Notes: generated from the sequence alone by a model not told the origin. A stretch of 64,000 nt of DNA from Streptomyces shenzhenensis (GCF_003688995.1 NZ_PENI01000009.1:186001-250000); one strand, 5' to 3'; shown: positions 7,683-20,974, numbered from the stretch's first letter. Made by a program: numbers and translations.

Positions 7683-8573
7683 ATGCAGATCAAGGACCAG
7701 CCCGGCGCCGCGCTCGGCGTCACCGTCGAGGACTTCGACCACACCACGGCCTCCGACACGGACATCCAGACCCTCAAGCAGACCCTCTACACCAAGAAGA
7801 TCGCCGTCCTGAAGGGACAGGACCTCTCCCCGCAGGAATTCCTCGCCCTCGGCAAGCGCCTCGGCCGCCCCGAGACCTACTACGAGCCCATGTACAAGCA
7901 CCCGGAGGTCCCGGAGGTCTTCGTCTCCTCCAACGTGCCGGAGAACGGCAAGCAGATAGGTGTGCCGAAGACCGGAAAGTTCTGGCACGCCGACTACCAG
8001 TTCATGCCCGACCCCTTCGGCATCACCCTGATCTACCCGCGGGTCGTCCCGGAGAAGAACCGCGGCACCTACTTCATCGACATGGGCACGGCGTACGAGC
8101 GGCTGCCCGAGGAACTGAAGAAGGAGGTCGCCGGAACGCACTGCCGGCACTCCGTGCGGAAGTACTTCAAGATCCGCCCGCACGACGTCTACCGGCCCAT
8201 CTCCGAGATCATCGAGGAGGTCGAGACGAAGACCCCGCCGGTCGTCCAGCCCACCACCATCACCCACCCGATGACCGGCGAGACGGTCCTCTACCTCAGC
8301 GAGGGCTTCACCGTCGGCATCGAGAACCAGGACGGCGAACCGCTCGACGAGGAACTGCTCAAGCGCCTCTTCGAGGCCACCGGCCAGCTCGACGACACCT
8401 TCGAGCACCGCAACATCCACCTGCAGAGCTTCGAGAAGGGCGACCTGCTGGTCTGGGACAACCGCAGCCTCATCCACCGGGCCCGCCACACCACCACCCC
8501 GGAGCCCACCGTCTCCTACCGGGTCACCGTCCACGACGAGCGCAAGCTGTACGACGGGATGCGGGCCGCGTGA
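7683..8573 (+). CDS. scoE: Isonitrile-forming Fe(II)/2-oxoglutarate oxygenase, ScoE-like (TauD fold)
   Basis: A 296-residue TauD-family oxygenase. The iron ligands are His102 and Asp104 (FWHADYQF) and His265 (LIHRARH). Tyr67, Tyr105, Lys163, His269 and Arg280 also fall at the positions of active-site residues I recall for ScoE, with a constant offset of about 30 in numbering. ScoE enzymes oxidatively decarboxylate a beta-(carboxymethylamino) fatty acid to a beta-isocyano acid using two rounds of Fe/2-oxoglutarate chemistry. The stop overlaps the start of the ScoD-like gene (GTGA). With its neighbours (thioesterase, acyl ligase, ACP, NRPS) it completes the conserved five-gene isonitrile lipopeptide core. 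The match is from memory, not a search. Confidence 0.93.
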   Translation: MQIKDQPGAALGVTVEDFDHTTASDTDIQTLKQTLYTKKIAVLKGQDLSPQEFLALGKRLGRPETYYEPMYKHPEVPEVFVSSNVPENGKQIGVPKTGKFWHADYQFMPDPFGITLIYPRVVPEKNRGTYFIDMGTAYERLPEELKKEVAGTHCRHSVRKYFKIRPHDVYRPISEIIEEVETKTPPVVQPTTITHPMTGETVLYLSEGFTVGIENQDGEPLDEELLKRLFEATGQLDDTFEHRNIHLQSFEKGDLLVWDNRSLIHRARHTTTPEPTVSYRVTVHDERKLYDGMRAA

Positions 8574-9118
8574 CCGCGCCCGCCACTCACCGCGCCGACG
8601 CCCCGCCGCAGCAGTCGTACCCCACCGACGGGGAACTCCTGGCCCGGGTCCTGGTTCCCTACAAGCAGCACTGCAAGTACCTGAAGTCCGCCGAGGTCAC
8701 GGCCGGCGCCGGACTCTCCGGCGCACGCTGCGCGTTCGCGATCCCGGAGTCCTGCTACATCGACGACACCGGCCATCTGAACTCGGTCGAGGTCAACATC
8801 GCCTACAACCAGATGATGTACTACCTGGTCGCCAAGTCCGTGAAAGAGGGACTGCTGACCGGGTTCGAGACCTGGACCCTCGACGACTTCTGGCGCCACC
8901 AACTCCCGGACATTCTCATCGCCCGCTTCGCGTCGAACTTCCGGCGACCCGTCAACCCCCGTTCCTTCACCGGGGAGATGGAGTTCCGCTCCGTGACCCG
9001 GCGCACCCCCGGCGGCGGCAGCCCCTTCCTCCACGCCCAGACCGTGTTCCGCTACCAGGACGTCCACGGCGGCCGGTGCGACGGCGAGGCGACCCTCGCG
9101 TTCGTCAACGTCCCCTGA
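8570..9118 (+). CDS. scoD: FcoT-family thioesterase/hydratase-like enzyme, ScoD-like
   Basis: A 182-residue hotdog-type protein resembling mycobacterial FcoT (Rv0098) and ScoD. In the isonitrile pathway this enzyme is reported to add glycine across the double bond of an alpha,beta-unsaturated acyl-ACP and release the resulting (carboxymethyl)amino acid, the substrate of ScoE. Visible features are the FAIPESCYIDDTGHLNSVE stretch and a beta-rich C-terminal half ending in EATLAFVNVP. GTG 8570 overlaps the oxygenase stop, so the two are coupled. No classical catalytic dyad can be asserted from the sequence alone; the assignment leans on the family look and the operon order. Confidence 0.88.
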   Translation: MTAPATHRADAPPQQSYPTDGELLARVLVPYKQHCKYLKSAEVTAGAGLSGARCAFAIPESCYIDDTGHLNSVEVNIAYNQMMYYLVAKSVKEGLLTGFETWTLDDFWRHQLPDILIARFASNFRRPVNPRSFTGEMEFRSVTRRTPGGGSPFLHAQTVFRYQDVHGGRCDGEATLAFVNVP

Positions 9119-9139
9119 CCCACCGAAGGGAGACCGCTC

Positions 9140-10723
9140 ATGGAGACCTCGACAGCGCCGCAGCAGAAGGGCGCCAGGCTCCACCACCCCGAACTGAGCA
9201 CCCTCGTCCACACCACCCGCTTCCACGCCGGCCGTCAGCCCGAAACCCCCGCGGTGATCTGCGAGGGCCGCACCCTGACCTACGCGGATCTGTACCGCGG
9301 CAGCAACCGCCTCGCGCACGCCCTGCGGGCCGCCGGACTCACCGAGGGCGACCGGGTGGCCTACCTGGGCAAGGAGTCCGAGCACTACTACGAGGCCCTC
9401 TTCGCCTGCGCCAAGACCGGCACCGTGCTGGTCCCGGTCAACTGGCGGCTCACCGCGCCCGAGGTGAGCCACATCCTGCGGGACTCCGGCACCCGACTGC
9501 TGTTCCTGGAGGACGAGTTCGCCCCGATCGTCGAGGCCATGCCCACCGAACCCCCCGAGACCGTCGTCCCCGTGCGCTCGATCGAGCCATGGTGTGCGGA
9601 ACACCCCGACAGCGACACGGAGTTCGAGGCCACCCCCGACACCCCGGTCGCCCAGCTCTACACCAGCGGAACCACCGGCCTGCCCAAAGGAGTCGTACTC
9701 GCCCACCGCAGCTTCTTCGCGATCCGCGACGCCCTCGCGAGCGAAGGACTGGACTGGATCGACTGGCGGGCAGGCGACATCGCGCTGATCGGCATCCCCG
9801 GATTCCACGTCGGCGGCCTGTGGTGGGCCACCCAGAACTTCAACGCCGGCACCACGGTGGTGGCCATGCGGGCCTTCGCCGCCCGGCAGGCCGTGGACCT
9901 CATCCGCGACCTCGGCATCACCACCGCCTGCGTAGTCCCTGCGATGCTGCGTCTGATGCTCACCGAACCCGGAGTGAGCGCCAAGGACTTCACCACCCTG
10001 CGCAAGACGGTGTACGGCGGCTCCCCGATCTCGCAGGCGCTGCTGGAGGAGAGTCTCGCCGTCCTGGACTGCGAGTTCGCCCAGATCTACGGACTCACCG
10101 AGACCGGCAACACCGCCGTCTGCCTGCCCCCGGCCGCCCATGTCCCCGGCGGCCCCCTCATGCAGGCCGCCGGGCATCCCTACCCGGGGGTCCGGGCCAA
10201 GGTGATCGACGGCCGGGGCCGTGAACTGCCACCGGGCGCGGTGGGCGAGGTCTGCCTGCACACCCCCGCCCGGATGGTCGAGTACTGGGGGCTGCCCGAC
10301 AAGACGGCGGAGACGCTCGTCGACGGCTGGATCCACACCGGTGACGCCGGCTACCGCGGTGAGGACGGCTACGTCTTCATCCGCGACCGCATCAAGGACG
10401 CCATCCTCGTCGCCGGCGAGAACGTCTACCCCGCCGAGATCGAGAACGTCCTGGAACACCACCCCGCGGTGGGCGAGGCGGTCGTGGTCGGGATACCCGA
10501 CGAACGCTGGGGCGAGAAGGTCCACGCCTTCGTCGTCCCCGCTGCCGGTGAACGTCCCAGCCCCCGGGACCTGCACACCTTTCTCGTCCCGCGACTGGCC
10601 GCGTTCAAACTGCCCGCGAGCTACGAGTTCACGGACCACGTCCCGCGCAACCCCAGCGGCAAGATCCTCCGCCGCGAGCTGCGCGACCGCTTCTGGAGCG
10701 ACTCCGCGCGCAAGGTCAACTGA
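9140..10723 (+). CDS. scoC: Fatty acyl-AMP/acyl-ACP ligase, ScoC-like
   Basis: A 527-residue ANL-superfamily adenylating enzyme. The motifs are clear: the phosphate loop TSGTTGLPKG, the YGLTETG motif, HTGDAGY, the hinge RIKDAILVAGENVYPAEIEN and the C-terminal lysine in PSGKILRREL. In isonitrile lipopeptide pathways the ScoC member activates a short or medium unsaturated fatty acid with ATP and loads it on the ScoB carrier protein. The gene follows the ScoD-like gene by 21 bases and precedes the stand-alone carrier protein gene, as expected. The acid it uses cannot be read by eye. Confidence 0.92.
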   Translation: METSTAPQQKGARLHHPELSTLVHTTRFHAGRQPETPAVICEGRTLTYADLYRGSNRLAHALRAAGLTEGDRVAYLGKESEHYYEALFACAKTGTVLVPVNWRLTAPEVSHILRDSGTRLLFLEDEFAPIVEAMPTEPPETVVPVRSIEPWCAEHPDSDTEFEATPDTPVAQLYTSGTTGLPKGVVLAHRSFFAIRDALASEGLDWIDWRAGDIALIGIPGFHVGGLWWATQNFNAGTTVVAMRAFAARQAVDLIRDLGITTACVVPAMLRLMLTEPGVSAKDFTTLRKTVYGGSPISQALLEESLAVLDCEFAQIYGLTETGNTAVCLPPAAHVPGGPLMQAAGHPYPGVRAKVIDGRGRELPPGAVGEVCLHTPARMVEYWGLPDKTAETLVDGWIHTGDAGYRGEDGYVFIRDRIKDAILVAGENVYPAEIENVLEHHPAVGEAVVVGIPDERWGEKVHAFVVPAAGERPSPRDLHTFLVPRLAAFKLPASYEFTDHVPRNPSGKILRRELRDRFWSDSARKVN

Positions 10724-10810
10724 CCGGCCCGCCCGCGCCGTTCCCGCCCCCGGCGCGGGCGCGCCGGCGGCACCGGCACACCACCGGACGAGCCACTGAG
10801 AGAGAGTCCC

Positions 10811-11054
10811 ATGCCTGAACCCCTCACCCTGGACAGTTTCCGCGCGGACCTGGCGGAGTGCCTGTTCCTGGAGCCCGGCGAAGTCGACCTGGAGGACAGC
10901 CCGCTGGACGCGGGCCTGGACTCGCTGCGCATCGTCACCCTGCTGGAACGCTGGCAGGCGGCCGGGGTGGACGTGACCTTCGTCGACCTCGCCGAGCGCA
11001 CCTCCTTCGCGCAGTGGTGGCAACTGCTCACCGAACGCCGGCAAGGAGCCGACC

Positions 11055-11068
<14 letters not shown>
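10811..11068 (+). CDS. scoB: Acyl carrier protein, ScoB-like
   Basis: An 85-residue carrier protein with phosphopantetheine motif LDAGLDSLRIV (Ser38). The C-terminal helix motif VDVTFVDLAE and the tryptophan pair in FAQWWQLL resemble aryl/acyl carrier domains of siderophore systems more than fatty-acid ACPs. It follows the acyl ligase by 87 bases with AGAGAGAG before the ATG, and its last 14 bases overlap the NRPS start. It should carry the unsaturated acyl chain and then the isonitrile acid before transfer to the NRPS. Confidence 0.9.
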
Positions 11069-15335
<4,267 letters not shown>

Positions 15336-15348
15336 ACCGCAACCGCCG

Positions 15349-15377
15349 GGAACTCACCCCGACTTCGCCCCGACTAC
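15349..15377 (+). promoter_or_regulatory. ECF-like promoter, copy 3, upstream of the ABC importer
   Basis: GGAAC at 15349-15353, a 17-base spacer and CGACTAC at 15371-15377, identical in boxes and spacing to the copies at 3972 and 4112. It starts 13 bases after the NRPS stop and its -10 box ends 51 bases before the importer gene start at 15429. It would give the importer its own transcript under the same control as the biosynthetic operon. Confidence 0.65.
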
Positions 15378-15428
15378 TGCAACAGAACCCTTCGGCCCAT
15401 GAGCACACCCCGCACGCAAGGAGCCCGC

Positions 15429-16466
15429 ATGTCGATGAACCGGCCGGTCGCTGCCGCCCTGGCCGCCGCTCTCTGTCTGCTCACGGCAGCATGTGGCTCC
15501 TCGTCCGACGACAAGGCGAGCGCCGGGTCGACCGAGGCAGCGGCAGCGAAGACCGGCTACCCGGTCACGCTGGACAACTGCGGCCAGAAGGAGACCTTCG
15601 AGAAGGCCCCCAGCCGGACCGTCGTGATGAACGGTGCCTCCGTCGCCGAGGTGTCCACCCTGCTGGCCCTCGGCCTCGAAGACAAGATCGTCGCCAACCA
15701 GCAGGGCTACGGCATGTCCGAGGTACCGGGGCGCGCCGCGGCCATCAAGAAGCTGCCCACCGGGAACGTCAAGGTCAACGAGGCCTACGACATCCCCCGG
15801 GAGGCCATGCTCGGCCTGCGCCCCGACCTCGTCCTGTCCGTCACCACGTACGGCTTCGACCAGAAGAACGGCTTCGCCACCCGCGAGCAGCTGAAGCAGG
15901 TGGGAGCCAACAGCTACGTCTCGCCGCAGGGCTGCGACGACGACCCCTCCAAGATGACCGTCGCCGACAGCTACCGGCTGCTGCGCGACATGGGCACGAT
16001 CTTCAACGTCAGCGACAAGGCCGAGAAGCTGATCGCCGAGTCCGAGAAGAACATCGCGGCGGTCTCCGAGAAGGTCAAGGGCGAGAAGCCCCCGAAGGTC
16101 ATGGTGCTCTTCTCCAACATGTCCATGGGCAGCAACGACTTCAGCTCGGTCGTCGCCAACGGCATCATCAACGACATCCTCGCCAAAGCCGGCGGCTCCA
16201 ACGCCTTCGAGAGCGCCGCCAGGACCACCTTCGCCGACCTGAGCAAGGAGAAGGTGGCCGCCACCGACGTCGACGCGCTCGTCGTCATCGCCTACAACGA
16301 CCCCGACCCGGCGGCCTACGCCAAGAAGCTGTTCAAGGAGTTCCCCCAGTGGCCGGCCGCCAAGAACAACACGTACGTGACGCTGTCCGACTCGATGTAC
16401 CTGGGCCCCAGCAACGACGTGGCCGTGGAGAAGGTCGCGAAGATGCTGCACCCGGACGCCTTCTGA
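15429..16466 (+). CDS. Substrate-binding lipoprotein of a FecBCD-type ABC importer
   Basis: A 345-residue lipoprotein: an N-terminal signal ending in lipobox LTAAC, a Ser/Ala-rich linker, then a class III (FecB/BtuF, Peripla_BP_2) binding fold. Such proteins capture metal-ligand complexes or cobalamin-like compounds. ATG 15429 is chosen over ATG 15399 because AAGGAG (15418-15423) lies 5 bases before it, while 15399 has no ribosome-binding site and would be too close to the promoter at 15349-15377. It is followed directly by the permease and ATPase. Sited next to the isonitrile cluster with a shared promoter type, it likely binds the copper-loaded product. Iron-siderophore uptake is the main alternative. 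Confidence 0.9.
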   Translation: MSMNRPVAAALAAALCLLTAACGSSSDDKASAGSTEAAAAKTGYPVTLDNCGQKETFEKAPSRTVVMNGASVAEVSTLLALGLEDKIVANQQGYGMSEVPGRAAAIKKLPTGNVKVNEAYDIPREAMLGLRPDLVLSVTTYGFDQKNGFATREQLKQVGANSYVSPQGCDDDPSKMTVADSYRLLRDMGTIFNVSDKAEKLIAESEKNIAAVSEKVKGEKPPKVMVLFSNMSMGSNDFSSVVANGIINDILAKAGGSNAFESAARTTFADLSKEKVAATDVDALVVIAYNDPDPAAYAKKLFKEFPQWPAAKNNTYVTLSDSMYLGPSNDVAVEKVAKMLHPDAF

Positions 16467-17488
16467 CCCGGATCAGCGTCCCGCTGGCGTTCACGCTCCT
16501 GCCCGTCGCGCTGGCCGCCACCATGATCGTGGCGATCAGCATCGGTGCCGTCAACGTCCCGCTCGGTGACGTGTGGGGGATCGTCCTCCACCACGTCACC
16601 GGCGCCGGGGCGGCGCCCTCCGACCCGGCTCTCGACCAGATCGTCTGGAACTTCCGCACTCCGCGGGTGGTCCTGGCGGCCCTGGTCGGCGCGGGCCTGG
16701 CCGTGTCCGGCGCCGTGCTCCAGACGGTGGTGTCCAACCCGTTGGCCGACCCCATCGTGCTGGGCTTCTCCTACGGCGCCACGCTCGGCGCGGTCCTCGT
16801 CATCACCCTGGGCGGTGGCGTGGCGCTCGCCGGGCTCGGGGTGTCGGCGGCGGCCTTCCTCGGGGCGCTGGTCGCCGGCGCCCTCGTCTTCGCACTGGGG
16901 CAGCGACGGGGACGGCTGGCCCCGACCCGGCTGGTGCTGGCGGGCGTCGCCATCGGCTACGTCTTCCTCTCCGCGACCAGTTTCGTCCAACTCCAGGCGA
17001 CCCCCACCGAGTTGCGAACGGTGATGTTCTGGATGCTGGGCAGCGTCGCAGGCGCCCAGTGGGACCAACTGCCCACGGTCACTGTCGTGGTGCTCGTCAC
17101 GACCGCGCTGCTGTCCTTGTTCGGCCGCCGGCTCAACGTGCTGCTGGCCGGTGACGAGTCGGCCACCGCGCTGGGCGTCGACGTCAACCGGCTGCGCGCC
17201 GTCCTGCTGGTCCTCAGCGCGCTGCTGACCGGGACGGTCATCGCGGTCGCGGGCAGCATCGGCTTCGTCGGCCTGATGATCCCGCACCTGGTACGGCTGA
17301 CTGTCGGCGCCGACCACCGCCGGCTGCTGCCCCTGACGGCCCTGTTGGGAGCCGTCTACCTGGTCCTCGTCGACCTCCTCTCCCGCACCCTCGACCGCCC
17401 CAACGAACTGCCCTTGGGCATTCTGACCGCCCTTCTCGGCGCTCCTTTCTTCCTGTGGCTGCTGCGCCGCAACAAGGGCCTGGACTGA
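16463..17488 (+). CDS. FecCD-family ABC permease
   Basis: An approximately 341-residue polytopic permease of the FecCD/BtuC family. Family motifs include the LVGAGLAVSGAVLQ loop, NPLADPIVLG, the DESATALGVDVNRLR coupling loop and GFVGLMIPHLVRL. The N-terminus is unresolved. The first transmembrane helix begins right after the lipoprotein gene stop, yet there is no ATG, GTG or TTG in frame there. The nearest canonical start, ATG 16523, would cut the first helix. CTG 16463 overlaps the upstream stop (CTGA) and restores the usual length, so a rare CTG start with translational coupling is proposed. A base error in the sequence is the alternative. Confidence 0.85.
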   Translation: MTRISVPLAFTLLPVALAATMIVAISIGAVNVPLGDVWGIVLHHVTGAGAAPSDPALDQIVWNFRTPRVVLAALVGAGLAVSGAVLQTVVSNPLADPIVLGFSYGATLGAVLVITLGGGVALAGLGVSAAAFLGALVAGALVFALGQRRGRLAPTRLVLAGVAIGYVFLSATSFVQLQATPTELRTVMFWMLGSVAGAQWDQLPTVTVVVLVTTALLSLFGRRLNVLLAGDESATALGVDVNRLRAVLLVLSALLTGTVIAVAGSIGFVGLMIPHLVRLTVGADHRRLLPLTALLGAVYLVLVDLLSRTLDRPNELPLGILTALLGAPFFLWLLRRNKGLD

Positions 17489-17491
17489 AGC

Positions 17492-18319
17492 ATGAAACTC
17501 ATCGTCGACCGGCTCCGGATCATCCTGGACCGCAACCCGATCCTGCACGATGTGAGCCTCGAAGCACGCGCGGGTGACATCGTCGGACTCGTCGGCCCCA
17601 ACGGCAGCGGCAAGTCCACGCTGCTGCGAGCCGTCTACCGTTCGCTCCGCCCCGCGGACGGAGCGGTCAGAGTGGGCGACGACGACGTCTGGGAGCTGTC
17701 CCCGCGCGCCGCGGCCCGCCGTACCGCTGCCGTCCTCCAGGACGCCGCCGGCCATACCACCGGCCTGACGGTCACCGAGATCGTGGCCCTCGGCCGCGCC
17801 CCCCACCACGGTCTGCTCGGCCGCGACGGACCCGAGGACCACGACGTCGTGTCCGATGCCATCGACCGCTGCGGGGTACGGCCCTTCGCGGACCGCGACT
17901 ACGCGTCCCTGTCCGGCGGTGAACGCCAACGGGTCCTGCTGGCACGGGCGCTGGCCCAGAATCCCAGGCTCCTCGTGCTGGACGAGCTCACCAACCATCT
18001 GGATATCAGGGCCCGGTTCGAACTCCTGGACCTGATCCGTGCCACCGGCGTCACCACGCTCGCCGTCCTGCACGACCTCGACCTCGCCGCCCGCCTCTGC
18101 GATCATCTGGTCGTGCTGCGTGAGGGCGTCGTGGCGGCGGCGGGGCCGGTCCTTGAGGTGCTCACACCGGGGCTCCTCGCCGATGTCTTCGGCGTGCGGG
18201 CGAGCACCGAACGGCACGCCGACGGTGTCGTCCGCATCACTTACGCGGCCCGACCCCTCGCGAACGGCGAGAGCCCGGAGGACGGCGACATCCGCATCGC
18301 CGAGACCTCCGACCGCTGA
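17492..18319 (+). CDS. FecE-type ABC importer ATPase
   Basis: A 275-residue ATPase: Walker A GPNGSGKST, Q-loop VLQDAAGH, signature LSGGERQR, Walker B LLVLDE, D-loop LTNHLD and the switch His in AVLHDLDLAAR. It pairs with the FecCD permease 3 bases upstream and the binding lipoprotein to form a complete importer for a metal complex. The C-terminal 30 residues are acidic and variable. It ends the copper/isonitrile island; the next genes are on the opposite strand. Confidence 0.95.
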   Translation: MKLIVDRLRIILDRNPILHDVSLEARAGDIVGLVGPNGSGKSTLLRAVYRSLRPADGAVRVGDDDVWELSPRAAARRTAAVLQDAAGHTTGLTVTEIVALGRAPHHGLLGRDGPEDHDVVSDAIDRCGVRPFADRDYASLSGGERQRVLLARALAQNPRLLVLDELTNHLDIRARFELLDLIRATGVTTLAVLHDLDLAARLCDHLVVLREGVVAAAGPVLEVLTPGLLADVFGVRASTERHADGVVRITYAARPLANGESPEDGDIRIAETSDR

Positions 18320-18335
18320 GCCGGAGCTGAGTTAA

Positions 18336-18431
18336 CACCGCCGCGTCCTGCTCACCGACGACTTCGGACAGCGCGTCCAGATGAGCGCCGACGACGCCAC
18401 TGCCGGCGCGAGCCCGGTCACCGTCTACTGA
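18336..18431 (+). pseudogene. Short orphan coding remnant
   Basis: Between the convergent ATPase genes, 31 codons follow an in-frame TAA and run to a TGA (RRVLLTDDFGQRVQMS then DDATAGASPVTVY). Composition and codon use look like the tail of a real protein, but there is no start codon or ribosome-binding site that fits. I do not recognise the source. It may be a remnant of a gene lost when the two operons were brought together, or chance. Confidence 0.25.
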
Positions 18432-18442
18432 GACGGGCGGCC

Positions 18443-19150
18443 TCACCGAGTTGGCTGGTCCGGTTTCGTCTTGGCGCCGACGGCCAGATCGTCCCAGTGG
18501 AGGGTGCGGTCGCACCAGCGGTCCAGAAGTAGCTGGTCGTGGCCGACGGCGAGCAGTCCGGCGCCGCTCGCGGCGCGGTAGTTCTCGACTGCCGCGACCA
18601 GTGCGGCCGTGGTGGAGGCGTCGAGCATGGCGGTCATCTCGTCGCAGATCAGCCAGCGGGGACGCAGCACGAGGGCGCGGGCGAGGCAGGCGCGTTGGAG
18701 CTGGCCGTCGCTGACCTCGTGGGGGCGGCGGTCCAGGAGGTCGGGGGTGAGACCGACCGCAGCGGCCAACTCGCCGACACTGTGCGGTATTTCGTCGCGG
18801 CGACCGGTGGCGCGCAGGGGCTCGGCGATCAGGTCGGTGAGCCGCAGGCGGGGGTCGGCGGCGAGGCGTGGCTGCTGGAAGACGACGCCGAGGACGGTGC
18901 GGTGGGCGCGTGGGGCGCGGTGGCGCCAGCGTCGTACGGGTTCGCCGTCGAGGAGGAGGGTGCCGGAGTCGGGGCGGTGCAGCAGCGCCGTCACGCGGGC
19001 GAGGGTGGACTTGCCGCAGCCGCTGGGGCCGAGCAGACCGACGGCCTCACCGGGTGCGACGGTCAGGGTGACGTTGCGGACGACGGGGGTCCTGCTGTCG
19101 TATCCGGCGGTGATGTCGTGCAGTTCAAGCACGGAGGCGCTCCGGGACAT
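18443..19150 (-). CDS. Opp/Nik-type ABC transporter ATPase, second subunit (OppF/NikE-like)
   Basis: A 235-residue ATPase with Walker A GPSGCGKST, Q-loop VFQQPR, a divergent signature VSDGQLQRACLARAL and Walker B LICDE. It is shorter than OppF since it lacks the C-terminal iron-sulfur/peptide domain. ATG at 19150 is chosen; a longer frame upstream only shadows the previous gene. It overlaps the preceding ATPase gene by 26 bases and is last in the five-gene operon running 23539 to 18443. It energises uptake together with the ATPase at 19125. Confidence 0.92.
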   Translation of the reverse strand: MSRSASVLELHDITAGYDSRTPVVRNVTLTVAPGEAVGLLGPSGCGKSTLARVTALLHRPDSGTLLLDGEPVRRWRHRAPRAHRTVLGVVFQQPRLAADPRLRLTDLIAEPLRATGRRDEIPHSVGELAAAVGLTPDLLDRRPHEVSDGQLQRACLARALVLRPRWLICDEMTAMLDASTTAALVAAVENYRAASGAGLLAVGHDQLLLDRWCDRTLHWDDLAVGAKTKPDQPTR

Positions 19151-20096
19151 GTGGTTGGTGGCAGGCGACGCCGTCGATCGTCGGTGGTCGCACGGCGCAT
19201 GCGTCGGTGACCCGGTCGCAGCGTGGAGCGAAGGCGCAGCCGTCGGGAAGGTCGCCGAGTTCGGGCGGCATGCCGGGGACCGGGGTGAAGGCGCGGTCGG
19301 GGAGCGCCTGGAGGAGGCCCCGGCTGTAGGGGTGGCGGGGACCCGGGGTGCCGAAGAACCTTTTCGCATCCGTGAGTTCGATGATGCGGCCCGCGTACAT
19401 CACGGCCACGCGGTCGGCGATGCGTTCGGCGGCCGCCAGGTCGTGGGTGATCACCAGCAGGGCTCGGCGGCCGTCGTCCACATGGCGGCGCAGTTCGTCG
19501 ACCGTGTGGTCCACCAGGTCGCGGTCGAGCCCGGTGGTGGGTTCGTCGGCGAGGAGCAGGGGCGCGTCGCCGACGAGGGCGAGGGCGGTGGCGGCGCGTT
19601 GGGCGAGGCCGCCGGACAGCTCGTGCGGGTGGAGGCCGAGATGGTCCGTGGGGAACGCGGCGCGTTCGGCGGCCGCCTCGGCTGCGGCTCGTACCGCGGT
19701 ACGCTCCCGGGCGTCGGTCAACGCGCCGACGGTCTCCTCCAGTTGCGAACGGATCGTGCGTACGGGTGTGAGGTGCGCGGCGGGGCTCTGGGGGACGAGC
19801 CCGACCATGCGGCCCCGTACCGTCCGTGCCAGGGTGCGCTCGTCGGCAGCGAGCAGGTTCAGCTCACCGAGACGGGCCTCGCCCGCCGCCTGAGCGTTCG
19901 CCGGGAGCAGGCCCAGCAGGGCGGAGGCGAGGACCGACTTCCCGCAGCCGCTCTCGCCGATCAGGGCGAGACACTCGCCGGCCGCCACGTCGAAGTGCGC
20001 GTCGGTCACTGCGGCGATCCGGCGTCCACCGGGCATGAGGAAGCGCACGGACAGCCCGCGCACCGAGAGGACGGGACGTTCCTGTGTGAGCGTCAC
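19125..20096 (-). CDS. Opp/Nik-type ABC transporter ATPase, first subunit (OppD/NikD-like)
   Basis: A 323-residue ATPase with Walker A GESGCGKSV, signature LSGGLAQRAATALAL, Walker B LLLADEPTTGLD and the C-terminal OppD extension with its conserved cysteines (CAFAPRCD, DAC, VACHQP) that marks the peptide/nickel branch. The GTG start at 20096 overlaps the permease stop as GTGA. It forms the ATPase pair with the next gene. Substrate type is not readable from the ATPase. Confidence 0.93.
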   Translation of the reverse strand: MTLTQERPVLSVRGLSVRFLMPGGRRIAAVTDAHFDVAAGECLALIGESGCGKSVLASALLGLLPANAQAAGEARLGELNLLAADERTLARTVRGRMVGLVPQSPAAHLTPVRTIRSQLEETVGALTDARERTAVRAAAEAAAERAAFPTDHLGLHPHELSGGLAQRAATALALVGDAPLLLADEPTTGLDRDLVDHTVDELRRHVDDGRRALLVITHDLAAAERIADRVAVMYAGRIIELTDAKRFFGTPGPRHPYSRGLLQALPDRAFTPVPGMPPELGDLPDGCAFAPRCDRVTDACAVRPPTIDGVACHQPHVPERLRA

Positions 20097-20974
20097 AGCA
20101 TCAGCTCCGATCGGCGGCGGGGGTTGATCCGCTCCCGCCAGGCCCCGGCGAGACCGGCGATGGCGAGCGTGGGGACGATGATGAACAGGCCAGGGAAGAG
20201 CGTCGGCCACCACTGCCCGGCGAGCAGCGAACCCCGGGCGCCCTGGATGAGGTTGCCGAGACTGGCCAGGTGCGTGGGCAGCCCCAGTCCGAGGAAGGAC
20301 AGCGCCGACTCGTGCCACATGGCATGCGGCACCATCAGTACGGCGGCCAGCGCGGCCTGGGGCAGCACGGCGGGCAGCAGATGCCGTACCGCCACCCGCC
20401 ACCGGGAGGCACCCCCGGACACGGCGGCGTCGATGTACGGGCGCGAGCGCAGGGACAGCACCTCGGCGCGCACGATACGGGCGGTGGACAGCCAGTGGGT
20501 GAGCGCGACCGACACCGCCACAGGCCACACTCCGGGCCGGAACATGGCGACGATGAAGATGCCGAGCAGCAAGTGGGGTACGGACGACACCGTGTCGACC
20601 ACCCGCATGACGCCACGGTCGACCCAGCCGCCCAGCACTCCGGCGCTCACCCCGACGGCCGTACCGAGCACGGTCGCCGCGAGGGCCGCCACGACCCCGA
20701 CCAGCAGGGAGACCCGCAGGCCGTAGACGCAGCGCAGGAGCAGATCGCGACCGAGGTCATCGGTGCCGAAGGGATGTGCCCAACTCGGGGGGAGCAATTT
20801 CGCGCTCAGGTCGACGGCCTGCTGGTCGAGCTGCACCAGCGGCGGCACGAGGAGTACGGCGAGGACGGTCGCGGCCACCAGCGCGGCCGAGACACGCACA
20901 CGCACCGCCCGGGTGGCGCGGCGGCTCGTGCCGTACGACCGCCAGGCGGGCTCGGCGGCAGAGTCACATGTCAC
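20093..20974 (-). CDS. ABC permease, OppC/NikC-like
   Basis: A 293-residue permease with an N-terminal helix near residues 29-48, the family motif HPFGTDDLGRDLLLR after it, five further helices and the EAA loop around YIDAAVSGGASRWR. GTG 20974 overlaps the upstream permease gene by 11 bases. It would form the membrane channel with the product of the 20964-21932 gene. In NikC/DppC proteins this arrangement imports nickel complexes, dipeptides or oligopeptides. Confidence 0.92.
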   Translation of the reverse strand: MTCDSAAEPAWRSYGTSRRATRAVRVRVSAALVAATVLAVLLVPPLVQLDQQAVDLSAKLLPPSWAHPFGTDDLGRDLLLRCVYGLRVSLLVGVVAALAATVLGTAVGVSAGVLGGWVDRGVMRVVDTVSSVPHLLLGIFIVAMFRPGVWPVAVSVALTHWLSTARIVRAEVLSLRSRPYIDAAVSGGASRWRVAVRHLLPAVLPQAALAAVLMVPHAMWHESALSFLGLGLPTHLASLGNLIQGARGSLLAGQWWPTLFPGLFIIVPTLAIAGLAGAWRERINPRRRSELML

